Numbered from the stretch's first letter, positions 9,070-17,303 are shown. The stretch is DNA of 50,160 bases from an uncultured Geobacteraceae bacterium (GCA_903925005.1 CAIYDX010000083.1:1-50160), one strand, 5' to 3'. Numbers and translations: made by a program. The notes: generated from the sequence alone by a model not told the origin.

Positions 9070-9205
9070 TTGTAACAAGCCGTTTTTGACATGATTCTTT
9101 TGTGCCTGACCACTAGCCTGATACTGATATCCTTAATGTTTTTTTGACATAAACAAAATAAAGTACCTTGTTTTTTTGGATGCTAGCAGGTAATCTGCAG
9201 CAACT

Positions 9206-10255
9206 ATGGATCCAGTCCGACACCTTAAAATATCGTTTTTCGTTCTCCTGATGCTGATATCGGGTGGGACGGCCGGTTATATGTCCATCGAGGGTTGGCG
9301 TATGCTCGATGCCGTTTATATGACGGTTATTACCCTGGGAACGGTTGGCTTCAAGGAGGTCCACGATCTTTCCGACGGCGGTAAGCTGTTTACAATGGGG
9401 TTAATTGTTGTCGGCGTCAGCGTGTTGGGTTATATCGTCGGGAGTCTTGCCCAGATCATGTTCGAGGGGCAGATTCAGCGGATCATGGGGAGGAAAAAGG
9501 TGGAAAAGAAAATAGGGGCGCTCACCGGGCACTACATCATTTGCGGCTTCGGTCGAATTGGTTCGCTGATATGCAAAGAGTTCAAAGCGAACGGGCTTAA
9601 GTTTGTTATCATTGAAAAAAACATGGATGCGGCCGAACGGCTTGAAGAAGAGGGTTACCTGTTTATGAAAGGGGACGCCACTCTTGACGAAACTCTGCTG
9701 AAGGCTGGAATCAACAGGGCCAAGGGACTTATTTCCGTTGTTACCTCCGACACCGAAAACGTATACATCACCCTGACCGCGCGTGGCCTCAATCCGGATC
9801 TTTACATCATGTCCCGCTCGGGTGAAGAGGGATCCGAGATAAAACTCAAACGGGCAGGCGCCAACAAGGTGGTCTCTCCATACACCATCGGCGGCCACCG
9901 TATGGCGCAGTCGATATTACGCCCGAACGTGGTTGATTTTATTGAAATTGCCACCGGTCATGAACAGCTTGAGTTGCAGATGGAGGAGATCAACATTCCG
10001 GCCCATTCGGCCTTTGTCGGAGAAACGCTGGTCAGCTCCGGATTCCGCAAGGAGATCGGTGTAATTATTGTCGGCATAAAAAAGAGTCACGGAAAGATGG
10101 TTTTCAATCCGCATCCCCAGACCAAGATAGAAGGGCACGACACTCTGATTGTACTGGGAGATCCGCCTTCCATTCACAAACTTGAGGATTTGGTCGCCCG
10201 CGCGGCTTCAGATGAGATCATTAAACAGCATAGGAAACAACATCATGAAAAATAA
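9206..10255 (+). CDS. Two-TM potassium-channel protein with RCK (TrkA-N/TrkA-C) domains
   Basis: 349 residues. TM1 is at about 10-28, a pore helix and filter at about 38-51, and TM2 at about 61-86. A TrkA-N Rossmann domain follows (about 108-230; GFGRIG at 114-119), then a TrkA-C domain (about 250-335). MthK-type channels gate K+ flow across the inner membrane through RCK ligand binding (Ca2+, NAD(H), nucleotides). The filter reads T46-V-G-F49-K50 rather than TVGYG/TVGFG: the second glycine is a lysine. This raises doubt about ordinary K+ selectivity. The ATG is the earliest possible start, as a stop lies five codons upstream; no clear ribosome site is seen. The 3' end overlaps the next gene by 11 bases. 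Confidence 0.88.
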   Translation: MDPVRHLKISFFVLLMLISGGTAGYMSIEGWRMLDAVYMTVITLGTVGFKEVHDLSDGGKLFTMGLIVVGVSVLGYIVGSLAQIMFEGQIQRIMGRKKVEKKIGALTGHYIICGFGRIGSLICKEFKANGLKFVIIEKNMDAAERLEEEGYLFMKGDATLDETLLKAGINRAKGLISVVTSDTENVYITLTARGLNPDLYIMSRSGEEGSEIKLKRAGANKVVSPYTIGGHRMAQSILRPNVVDFIEIATGHEQLELQMEEINIPAHSAFVGETLVSSGFRKEIGVIIVGIKKSHGKMVFNPHPQTKIEGHDTLIVLGDPPSIHKLEDLVARAASDEIIKQHRKQHHEK

Positions 10256-11015
10256 GATTCACGCCCATGTACCGTATGGGCGTTTGGCTGAACATCTGGA
10301 GTATGCCATTGCGAATGGTATCAACCCCGAGGTGTTTTTTTCCGCCGAGGCGCTTGATCATCTGGTTTGGGAAGAGCTGTATTCACTGGCAAGCGCGCTG
10401 CATGCCGCAGGGCTCAAAACGACAATTCATGCCCCTTTTCTGGATCTGAATCCGGGCGCCGTCGATCCGACCATCCGCGCTGCCAGCCGCCATCGCATTC
10501 AGCAGGTTATGCAGGCCGCTGAACAGCTTCGTCCGCGGGTAATTGTGGTTCACCCAGGCTACGATGACCTCCGTTACGGAGACAATCGCCTGGTATGGCT
10601 GAAAAACAGCATTGGTTTCTGGCAGGAATTTGTTCCGCAGGCTCGCGAACTTGGAACGATCCTGGCGGTCGAGAATATTTTTGAGAAGGAACCGTCCACA
10701 ATCAAGGCGCTGCTTGATGCCGTTGATGATCCCTGTTTCCGGCACTGCTTCGATGTCGGACACTGGAATATGTTTACAACGGTAACTCTTGAGGAGTGGT
10801 TCGGCGAACTCGGTGCTTACATAGTCGAGAGTCATATCCATGACAATCATGGTCAGAGAGATGAACACCTCCCGGTTGGCGAGGGAGCAATTGATTTTGA
10901 ACGGTTTTTTCCGCTTTTGACACAGTATGCCCCAGCGGCGGTATGGACGGTAGAAGCACACAACACCGAACATCTTCAGCGGGCACTGAAAAATATCCAA
11001 AACTACATTTCATAA
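10245..11015 (+). CDS. Sugar phosphate isomerase/epimerase-like TIM-barrel protein (AP endonuclease 2 superfamily)
   Basis: 256 residues from the ATG at 10245, which overlaps the channel gene. Metal-site motifs of the xylose isomerase-like TIM-barrel superfamily appear in order: HAPFLDLNPG, VVHPGYDD, VENIFEKE, CFDVGHWN and ESHIHDNHG. This pattern gives the His/Glu/Asp ligands of a divalent-metal site. Members include sugar isomerases, hydroxypyruvate isomerase-like enzymes and endonuclease IV; the acidic/His pattern without DNA-binding loops favours a sugar-type isomerase or epimerase acting in the cytoplasm. The substrate is not known. It stands 13 bases before galE on the same strand, which suggests a role in sugar metabolism, but the link is weak. 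Confidence 0.82.
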   Translation: MKNKIHAHVPYGRLAEHLEYAIANGINPEVFFSAEALDHLVWEELYSLASALHAAGLKTTIHAPFLDLNPGAVDPTIRAASRHRIQQVMQAAEQLRPRVIVVHPGYDDLRYGDNRLVWLKNSIGFWQEFVPQARELGTILAVENIFEKEPSTIKALLDAVDDPCFRHCFDVGHWNMFTTVTLEEWFGELGAYIVESHIHDNHGQRDEHLPVGEGAIDFERFFPLLTQYAPAAVWTVEAHNTEHLQRALKNIQNYIS

Positions 11016-11028
11016 AAAAGGCTCCCCC

Positions 11029-12021
11029 ATGCTGGAAACCATATTAGTGACTGGCGGTTGCGGCTACATCGGCAGTCATGTCGTGCGCCAGCTGTCGGAA
11101 TCCGGCCGCACGGTTGTTGTCTATGATAACCTCTCCACCGGATTTCGCAATGCCCTGACGCTGGGTGAAGAGATGGTCGAAGGTGAACTGGCCGATCGTG
11201 AGGGATTGGACGATCTCTTTCAACGCTATCGTTTTACGACCGTCCTGCATTTTGCCGCCGCTATTGTCGCTCCGGAATCGGTTTCGAAACCTCTAAAGTA
11301 CTATGGCAATAATACCCGCAACACATTGGGACTTCTGGAAATGTGTGTGAAATATGGCGTCAGGCGCTTCATCTTTTCCAGTACTGCCGCCGTTTACGGC
11401 ATTCCTGACGGTGGCGTGGCATCCGAAGAGAGCGCCATGGTGCCGATCAACCCTTACGGCGCTTCCAAGCTGATGAGCGAATGGATGCTGCGTGATGTCG
11501 CGGCGGCGCATGGCATGCGGTACGTTGCACTGCGCTACTTCAACGTGGCCGGGGCCGATCCGCGGGCTCGCATGGGGCAGCGCACCCCGGAAGCCACGCA
11601 TTTGATCAAGGTCGCCTGTCAGGCCGCTCTTGGGATGAGGGAAAGCGTCACTGTATATGGCACTGATTATCCGACTCCTGACGGAACCGGTATTCGAGAT
11701 TATATCCATATTGAAGATCTTGCTTCCGCCCACCTCTGCGCTTTAAACTATCTGGAAAAAGGGGGCAAATCAGCCGCGATGAATGTTGGGTATGGTCATG
11801 GCAGCAGTGTGCGTGAGGTGCTGGAGGTCGTAAAGAAGGTGAGTGGAGTTGATCTGAAGATTATCGAAGCGGGGCGGCGTCCTGGAGACCCTGCCACACT
11901 GGTCGCCAGAGCTGATAAAATCAAATCGTTGACCGGTTGGCAGCCCCGATTTAATAATCTCGAAACTATTGTGGCGGATGCCTGGCGCTGGGAAAGCAGG
12001 TTGGCAAATATTCAAAATTGA
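11029..12021 (+). CDS. galE: UDP-glucose 4-epimerase
   Basis: 330 residues, a short-chain dehydrogenase/reductase of the extended type. NAD-binding GGCGYIG (9-15), SSTAAVYG (about 117-124) and catalytic Y143-x3-K147 (PYGASK) are all present, with the GalE C-terminal region RPGDPATLVA. The enzyme interconverts UDP-glucose and UDP-galactose in the cytoplasm, supplying galactose for LPS and exopolysaccharide. The length (about 330) fits the family. It lies 13 bases after the TIM-barrel gene and about 70 before the phosphorelay gene on the same strand. Homologous epimerases acting on UDP-GlcNAc or UDP-glucuronate cannot be fully excluded. Confidence 0.92.
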   Translation: MLETILVTGGCGYIGSHVVRQLSESGRTVVVYDNLSTGFRNALTLGEEMVEGELADREGLDDLFQRYRFTTVLHFAAAIVAPESVSKPLKYYGNNTRNTLGLLEMCVKYGVRRFIFSSTAAVYGIPDGGVASEESAMVPINPYGASKLMSEWMLRDVAAAHGMRYVALRYFNVAGADPRARMGQRTPEATHLIKVACQAALGMRESVTVYGTDYPTPDGTGIRDYIHIEDLASAHLCALNYLEKGGKSAAMNVGYGHGSSVREVLEVVKKVSGVDLKIIEAGRRPGDPATLVARADKIKSLTGWQPRFNNLETIVADAWRWESRLANIQN

Positions 12022-12093
12022 TGCGTTTCGGCAGGACTGCATTCTGTCAGATGTGCTGAAGTGCCATATCCAGGCGATTGCGAGGTGCAGGTC

Positions 12094-13752
12094 GTGACGG
12101 AGAAAACTACATCCACAAAAGACAAGCTTCAACAGCTATGGGACAGCTTTGCGGAGCAGCTTCCACAGAAGGTGGAACAGATCAGGGAGGATTGGAGCAG
12201 GGTACAGAGTCTCCGGGTGGACTCGAAGGAGATGAAGAGTTTCACGCTCATGCTCCATAATCTGGCCGGAACGGCGCCATCGTTCGGATTTACGGCTATG
12301 GGTGTCGCAGTACGGGATATCGAATCACTCATCCAGAACATGGAGGGGGATTCGCTTCCCTCTCGGCATGTAAAAGAGAAGATCGGGACAAAAATAACTG
12401 AATTGGCGGCATTATCCGCCATACGTTCTGAACCGACTGATCTTCAGACCGGTGCGCTCCAGGTTGAAGCCCGGTATGCCACCTCAGGAGAAATCGGCAG
12501 GCTTATTTTTGTCGTTGATGACGATAAGGCGCTGGTCGAACACCTTGCAGTACAGATAGAATGCTTCGGTTATGACGTACATGCTTTTAATGACATAAAG
12601 GAGATGAAAAAAGCGCTCAAGTTCTCCACGCCGGAAGTGATAATCTCTGATATGAGTTTCCCGGATGGCAATTTTGCTGGTGCGGACGAGATAATGGCGC
12701 TGAGACGCGAAGAAGGTCTTGGCATTCCGGCTATCTTCATGTCCCAGCGAAATCAGCTTGAAGCTCGCATCAAGGCGGCTAATGCCGGTGGAGAAGCCTA
12801 TTTCCTTAAGCCGGTAGCAATGTGCGACCTGATTGAGAAACTCGACAATTTGGTGTTCGGTGCAGTTCAGGAGCCGTATCGGATACTCATTGTCGATGAT
12901 GACCAGGAACTGTCGGAACTCCATGCCGCTATCCTCAAAGAGCATGGCATGGTCGTCAGAGTAGTCAACGATCCGATGCAGATATTGAAACATATGGTTG
13001 GATTCAGGCCCGACTTGGTGCTGCTTGACATGTATATGCCGGGGTGCAATGGGGATGAACTGGCACGGGCGATCCGTCAGATAGAAGATTACAACGGTAT
13101 TCCGATTGTTTTTCTTTCCGCAGAGACCTGTGTGGACAAGCAGGTGGACGCCATCCGTATGGGTGGCGATGATTTTTTGACCAAGCCGATTCGTCCTGAG
13201 TTTCTGATCTCGTCAATTAATATCAGAGCCGAGCGGATGCGGATTATGCGTACATTCATGGTGCGGGACAGCCTGACCGGACTCTTCAATCTGGTCAATA
13301 TACAGGCTCAGTTGGAGACGACTCTGGCTCGAGCAAAAAAGAACAATTCCCCCGTTGTCTATGCACTCATAGAGCTGGACAATTTTCAGGCGGTGAACGA
13401 TACACATGGCTATCTGGCCGGCAATCGGGCCATAGTCATTGCCGCCCTGCTTCTCAAACGGCGGGTCAGGTCCGCCGATGTGGTCGGCAGATATGGAGGA
13501 CAGAAGTTTGTTGTGATCATGCCGGATATAGACGCTGAAGCGGCCTTTACGGTTCTAGACGAGATTCGCACCAGCTTTGCCAAGATCCTGCACCGATGCC
13601 ATAGCGGTGAGTTTTATCTGACCTTAAGCGGGGGATGTGCCGTTTATCCGGATGCCAAAGATGTCGCCTCCCTCAATAGTTTATCCGGAAAGGCTCTTGC
13701 CGAAGCCAGAGATATGGGGAGGAACCGTATCGTGATGGCAGGGAGCCAGTAA
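12094..13752 (+). CDS. Hpt-REC-REC-GGDEF protein with degenerate GGDEF site (GGQKF)
   Basis: 552 residues from the GTG at 12094, preceded by GAGGTG at good spacing; an in-frame GTG at 12061 lacks a ribosome site. Order of domains: Hpt (about 1-105; probable phospho-His 55 in LHNLAGTAPSFGF), REC1 (about 125-245; VVDDD, SDMSFP, LKPV), REC2 (about 255-375; VDDDQ, LLDMYMPG, TKPI), and GGDEF (about 390-550). Both receivers and the Hpt look intact. The cyclase signature at 468-472 is GGQKF instead of GG(D/E)EF, so the metal-binding acidic residue and the adjacent Glu are lost. The protein is likely a phosphorelay hub whose GGDEF domain no longer makes c-di-GMP but might bind GTP or a partner. No membrane segment. 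Confidence 0.87.
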   Translation: MTEKTTSTKDKLQQLWDSFAEQLPQKVEQIREDWSRVQSLRVDSKEMKSFTLMLHNLAGTAPSFGFTAMGVAVRDIESLIQNMEGDSLPSRHVKEKIGTKITELAALSAIRSEPTDLQTGALQVEARYATSGEIGRLIFVVDDDKALVEHLAVQIECFGYDVHAFNDIKEMKKALKFSTPEVIISDMSFPDGNFAGADEIMALRREEGLGIPAIFMSQRNQLEARIKAANAGGEAYFLKPVAMCDLIEKLDNLVFGAVQEPYRILIVDDDQELSELHAAILKEHGMVVRVVNDPMQILKHMVGFRPDLVLLDMYMPGCNGDELARAIRQIEDYNGIPIVFLSAETCVDKQVDAIRMGGDDFLTKPIRPEFLISSINIRAERMRIMRTFMVRDSLTGLFNLVNIQAQLETTLARAKKNNSPVVYALIELDNFQAVNDTHGYLAGNRAIVIAALLLKRRVRSADVVGRYGGQKFVVIMPDIDAEAAFTVLDEIRTSFAKILHRCHSGEFYLTLSGGCAVYPDAKDVASLNSLSGKALAEARDMGRNRIVMAGSQ

Positions 13753-13826
13753 CAAGAGGGGAGCCGCCGAGCATGACGAGTATGTCCCGACTGTGATTTC
13801 CGTATCATTCCCACCGGTTGATCAGG

Positions 13827-14204
13827 CTACTTTATTTCTAAAATTTCGCGGGCCTTGGCGAGAACATCGACCGTATTGAAGGGTTTTGTCATGTAGTGAT
13901 CTGCTCCGGCCTCCCGCCCTTTTTCCTTGTCCAATTCCTCCCCTTTTGCGGATAACAGTACAATGTAAGTGTCATGCATACCCAAGCCGTTCTTCACTTC
14001 ATTGCATACCTCAATTCCATTCATTTCAGGCATCATTATGTCCATAAAAACCAGAGAAGGGCACTCTTTTTTGATTAGATTCAACGCGTCTTGACCATTT
14101 GCTGCGTTCAGCAGTTCAACCCCTTCATCCTCAAATTCTCCCAGAGTCAGCATCAAAAGCTGCCGTAGAAACGGTTCGTCGTCAACAACAAGGATTTTTG
14201 ACAT
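13827..14204 (-). CDS. Single-domain response regulator (CheY-like receiver)
   Basis: 125 residues, one receiver domain and nothing else. The acidic pair D8/D9 (VVDDE), phosphoacceptor D55 (VFMDIMMPEMNG), the switch Ser in LLSAKG and K107 (MTKPF) are all present, so it should accept phosphate. Stand-alone receivers act as phosphate shuttles or bind a partner such as a motor or kinase. The gene lies 28 bases after cbiD on the same strand, so it may be carried on the cobalamin transcript; a functional tie is not evident. The Hpt-REC-REC-GGDEF gene lies head-on next to it and is a possible relay partner. Confidence 0.9.
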   Translation of the reverse strand: MSKILVVDDEPFLRQLLMLTLGEFEDEGVELLNAANGQDALNLIKKECPSLVFMDIMMPEMNGIEVCNEVKNGLGMHDTYIVLLSAKGEELDKEKGREAGADHYMTKPFNTVDVLAKAREILEIK

Positions 14205-14232
14205 GTTCTCTCTCCTTATGTTTTCTGAAAGT

Positions 14233-15366
14233 TTAAAAAGCTACAGTGCCATCGTATCCGCACAGTAACGGACGCACCCGGACACCGGGCGCATGGACGG
14301 CAGCCGCCTGCCGTGCCCGATCGGAGACAAGTTCCATAACTGTTTTGTCAAATCCGGTTGATACGGCAATTTCGCGGGCGGTATTGGCTTGCGAAATAAT
14401 CGCCAGATTATCCTCTGGAACGTGCGCTGCTTCTGCCCATTCCTTCAGTACGGCAAGATCAAGCTCAGAAGCCGCAGCATGGGTGTTTTTATACCCACAG
14501 GCAATTTTGAGCATCTTGGCGAACTGGCAGGCGATGATCGGGTGCATGTAACTGCGTATGGAGCAGGCCTGCAGGGCATACGCGACATGATCTCCCATCA
14601 TTATGAAGGCTTCTTCAGGCAGGGTCAAGGGGCAAGGGGCAAGGGGCAAGATAGAGTCAATAACCCTTGACTTTTGACCCTTGACCCTGAAAAAGTTCTG
14701 TGCTGCCATCTCGCTGCTTCGGCCGGTGGAAAGGACAACCGTTTCGCAGCCGCAGGCCTTGGCGACATCCAGGGCGGCATCGATGGTATCGGTCCAGGCT
14801 TTGACTGATATGGGGCGCACTATGCCGGTAGTTCCGAGGATCGAAAGTCCTCCGATGATCCCTAGTCGGGCGTTGAGGGTCTTTTTGGCACGTTCTTCGC
14901 CGTCCGGAATGGAAATGACGACTTTTAGGGGCAAGGGGCAAGGGGCAAGGGGCAAGGGTGAAAAAACCGAATGAACAGCCTCTTCGATCATTCTAAGCGG
15001 CACCGGATTTATGGCCCATTCACCTGGTGGAATTGCCAGGCCTGGTTTGGTGACCTTGCCGATGCCGATGCCGCCGGAGATTGTAATGTCCCCTCCCCCC
15101 TGGCGGGGGAAGAGTGAAACAAGTGCGTGCACTTCTGCTCCGTTGGTAATATCCGGATCGTCTCCGGCATCCTTAACTACGAAACAGCTTGCTTCGTTCG
15201 CCGAAAATGTCTGGCCATGCAGCTGGAAAGTGGCGCTTACCCCGGCCGGGAGATCGATGCTGACCTCGGAAACAGACGACTGGAGTGCAAGCATCAACGC
15301 CGCGCCTTTGGCGGCTGCGGCTGCGCAGGCTCCGGTGGTGTACCCGGAACGAAGGAGTTTTTTCAT
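14233..15366 (-). CDS. cbiD: Cobalt-precorrin-5B (C1)-methyltransferase CbiD, with repeat-encoded insertions
   Basis: 377 residues. The start MKKLLRSGYTTGACAAAAAKGA and the segments NPVPLRMIEEAV, ISIPDGEERAKKTLNARLGIIGG and LGTTGIVRP are characteristic of CbiD. The enzyme methylates C-1 of the corrin ring during anaerobic cobalamin synthesis in the cytoplasm. Two peptides not expected in the family interrupt the protein: FSPLPLAPCPLPL after the EEAV helix, and about 22 residues ending ILPLAPCPLTL before LPEEAF. Both are encoded by GGGGCAA-type 7-bp repeats (14928-14958 and 14620-14689), in frame. They probably lie in surface loops. The ATG overlaps the AEC transporter stop by 4 bases. The activity is probably kept but untested. 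Confidence 0.93.
   Translation of the reverse strand: MKKLLRSGYTTGACAAAAAKGAALMLALQSSVSEVSIDLPAGVSATFQLHGQTFSANEASCFVVKDAGDDPDITNGAEVHALVSLFPRQGGGDITISGGIGIGKVTKPGLAIPPGEWAINPVPLRMIEEAVHSVFSPLPLAPCPLPLKVVISIPDGEERAKKTLNARLGIIGGLSILGTTGIVRPISVKAWTDTIDAALDVAKACGCETVVLSTGRSSEMAAQNFFRVKGQKSRVIDSILPLAPCPLTLPEEAFIMMGDHVAYALQACSIRSYMHPIIACQFAKMLKIACGYKNTHAAASELDLAVLKEWAEAAHVPEDNLAIISQANTAREIAVSTGFDKTVMELVSDRARQAAAVHAPGVRVRPLLCGYDGTVAF
14620..14689. repeat. 70-bp palindromic 7-mer repeat element inside cbiD
   Basis: Perfect 12-bp inverted arms CAGGGTCAAGGG (14620-14631) and CCCTTGACCCTG (14678-14689) bound the element. Within it are one GGGTCAA and three tandem GGGGCAA units (14622-14649). The other arm contains the matching but diverged units TTGACCC and TTGACTT. 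On the coding strand it adds about 22 residues to CbiD without breaking the frame. The structure looks like a small mobile or self-folding repeat inserted into a loop. Confidence 0.85.
14928..14958. repeat. Tandem 7-bp repeat (GGGGCAA x4) inside cbiD
   Basis: Four perfect tandem copies of GGGGCAA (14928-14955) plus a trailing GGG. On the cbiD strand it encodes the 7-residue period LPLAPCP. As the unit is not a multiple of three, gain or loss of one copy would shift the cbiD frame. The same unit occurs in the 70-bp element about 240 bp away. Confidence 0.9.
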
Positions 15367-16271
15367 ACCATCCTCATAAGAAAAAAGTGCCAGGCATGCA
15401 ATGTGATAAACGAGAGCGGGATGCCGATACCGACCAGCATGCCGACCAGCTCCGGACGGAGGTCGTGGTCGATGGCGATAATTCCGGCGGTGATCATCGG
15501 TGCCATGGCCGCTTCAAAGATTGTTACCTGAGTTACGGTTCCGGTAGCCCCGATAATGCCGCTATACAGCAGGAAAATCAGTGCCGGGCCAAGCAGGAGT
15601 TTATACGCGAGTCCCGCTGAAAGCGGTTTGAGTACTTGCCGCATGCCGCCGAACTGAAGCTGGAAACCTACCGAAACAAGCGCCAGCGGCGTCAAGGTGC
15701 TGCCAAGTTTTTGCAGGATCTGGATGCTCCATTCGGGGAAAACAACCGGACGCAGCAGCAGCGCCAGGATCAATGCTTGAAAGGGGGGGAACAGCAGAAT
15801 CTTGCGGGCCATTTGCCGGGGTGTAACATCCCCGGACGAATGTAGTGTTGCCGCAAGAATGCCGAGCGTAGAGAGCACCATGAAGGAACCGAGCTGATCG
15901 GCGATAATTCCGATACCCAGGAACTCTTTTCCGTAATATGCTTCAATCATCGGCAGGCCGACAAATGAGGTGTTACCCAGGCCGGCGACCAGTATCAGTG
16001 CGCCCGTAGTCTTTCTGTCAAGATCAAACAATTTCCCGGCGACTCCGAAAATCAGCCAGGCGGCCCCAAACAGCAGCCAGGCCATTGTGGCCGTAAGCAG
16101 CAGCGATGCATCGATCGCGAGGTTGTGGATATGCAGGATCGTCAGGGCAGGAAGCGATATGTGAATAATGAAGCCGTTCAGCGCCGCAGGGGTTGGGGCG
16201 GGGAAACGCCCCGTTCTCCTGAGCCCGATGCCTGCCAGAAGACAGACCGCCAGTAAGATGATGTTGGACAT
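15363..16271 (-). CDS. AEC-family membrane transporter (auxin efflux carrier superfamily)
   Basis: 302 residues with about ten hydrophobic segments in two halves. GLGNTSFVGLPMIEAYYG in the first half and TLTPLALVSVGFQL with PALIFLLY in the second match the AEC fold, a secondary transporter of the inner membrane. Known bacterial members move malate, malonate or other organic anions; the substrate here is unknown. The gene stands between cbiC (12 bases upstream) and cbiD (4-base overlap), so it is translated with the cobalamin enzymes. This position suggests a role linked to cobalamin synthesis, for example export or import of an intermediate or anion, but nothing in the sequence shows it. Confidence 0.85.
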   Translation of the reverse strand: MSNIILLAVCLLAGIGLRRTGRFPAPTPAALNGFIIHISLPALTILHIHNLAIDASLLLTATMAWLLFGAAWLIFGVAGKLFDLDRKTTGALILVAGLGNTSFVGLPMIEAYYGKEFLGIGIIADQLGSFMVLSTLGILAATLHSSGDVTPRQMARKILLFPPFQALILALLLRPVVFPEWSIQILQKLGSTLTPLALVSVGFQLQFGGMRQVLKPLSAGLAYKLLLGPALIFLLYSGIIGATGTVTQVTIFEAAMAPMITAGIIAIDHDLRPELVGMLVGIGIPLSFITLHAWHFFLMRMV

Positions 16272-16283
16272 GGCGTTATTTCA

Positions 16284-16919
16284 TCAGGCTTGCGTGGCCA
16301 GAATGGTCAGCGCATTCACTACCGCCGCAGCCACGTTAGAGCCCCCCTTGCGACCGATGTTTGTTATAAACGGTATGTCATGAGTGTCGGAGGCCAGGGC
16401 ATTTTTGCTCTCTTCCGCTCCGACAAAACCGACCGGCAGGCCGATAATGAGAGCCGGCCGAGCGGCTCCGGCTTCCATGAGCCGGAGCAACTCGAACAGT
16501 GCTGTCGGGGCATTGCCGATCACAAAGATACGATTATCCGGGTTGGCAACAGCCTTGCGCATCGCAGCGATGGAGCGGGTGATCCCTTCGGCTTTTGCCT
16601 GTTTGGCTACATCCGGATCAGCGATATGGCAGGATACCGAACATCCGAGTGGAAGCAGACGGGGCTTGCTGATTCCTGAAAGAGCCATGTTTGTATCGGT
16701 AACAATGCCGGCTCCACTCGTGAGTGCCGCAACCCCCTTTTCAATCACATCTTCGGAAAGTACCATGGATTGGGCATACTCAAAGTCGGCGCTGGTGTGT
16801 ATCGCTCGGCGCACAATTTGCCATTCACTCCTCGGCCAGCCATGGTCTCCAGCCTCGGCGTCGATGATGCGAAATGATTCCTCTTCAATCTCTTCAGGTT
16901 TCATGTTCAATGAATCCAT
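16284..16919 (-). CDS. cbiC: Cobalt-precorrin-8 methylmutase CbiC
   Basis: 211 residues. CbiC moves a methyl group from C-11 to C-12 of cobalt-precorrin-8 to give cobyrinate. The catalytic His is H41 in RRAIHTSADFEYA. SGAGIVTDTNM, IGNAPTALFEL and LPVGFVGAEESK are family blocks. Its ATG follows directly on the TAA of cbiX, and the AEC gene begins 12 bases after its stop, so the cbiX-cbiC-AEC-cbiD order is one operon. The rest of the cobalamin pathway is not in this window. Confidence 0.95.
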   Translation of the reverse strand: MDSLNMKPEEIEEESFRIIDAEAGDHGWPRSEWQIVRRAIHTSADFEYAQSMVLSEDVIEKGVAALTSGAGIVTDTNMALSGISKPRLLPLGCSVSCHIADPDVAKQAKAEGITRSIAAMRKAVANPDNRIFVIGNAPTALFELLRLMEAGAARPALIIGLPVGFVGAEESKNALASDTHDIPFITNIGRKGGSNVAAAVVNALTILATQA

Positions 16920-17303
16920 TTAGCGCCACCCAAGCCTTTCCAGTGACTCGCCAATCCGTTCGGCTTCAATCTCCGCCAGCTTACGATGCACCCCCAGATG
17001 CCCCCCCATCTCCATAATGAGTTTTGGATACCGTTTTTCAGCTTCAGCGATCTCCTCCGGCAGATCATGCAGTACATGTGCTCCCATGAAGAGGAAATAG
17101 GGCATCAATAGAATCCGCTCGGCCCCTTTTGCGACACATGCATCAATTCCTTGCTGGATGTTCGGCTCGTGCAGTTCCCGAAACGAGACTTCAACTATCT
17201 CAAAACCGGTAATCTCCCGCACCATCACCGCGACTTCGCGAGCAGCGTCATTTGCCTCGGAAATACGGCTGCCGTGGGCCATCATCAAAATTGCTGTTTT
17301 CAT
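16920..17303 (-). CDS. cbiX: Sirohydrochlorin cobaltochelatase, small form (CbiX-S)
   Basis: 127 residues from the ATG at 17303. This start puts the metal-binding histidines at H10 (MMAHGSR) and H76 (MGAHVLHDLPEEI), the numbering typical of the small archaeal-type CbiX. Cobaltochelatase inserts Co2+ into sirohydrochlorin in early anaerobic cobalamin synthesis. In-frame ATGs at 17315 and 17339 are possible; only the last has an AGGA, very close to the start, so the start is uncertain. The small form works as a homodimer, whereas the large form is a fused repeat. The next gene, cbiC, follows with no gap. A related chelatase for nickel or iron (SirB, CfbA) is the main alternative, but the neighbours favour cobalt. 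Confidence 0.9.
   Translation of the reverse strand: MKTAILMMAHGSRISEANDAAREVAVMVREITGFEIVEVSFRELHEPNIQQGIDACVAKGAERILLMPYFLFMGAHVLHDLPEEIAEAEKRYPKLIMEMGGHLGVHRKLAEIEAERIGESLERLGWR

Noticed and set aside
14620-14958. CRISPR-like array in the cbiD repeats
   Set aside because: The units are 7 bp, directly tandem with no spacers, and lie inside an intact coding frame.
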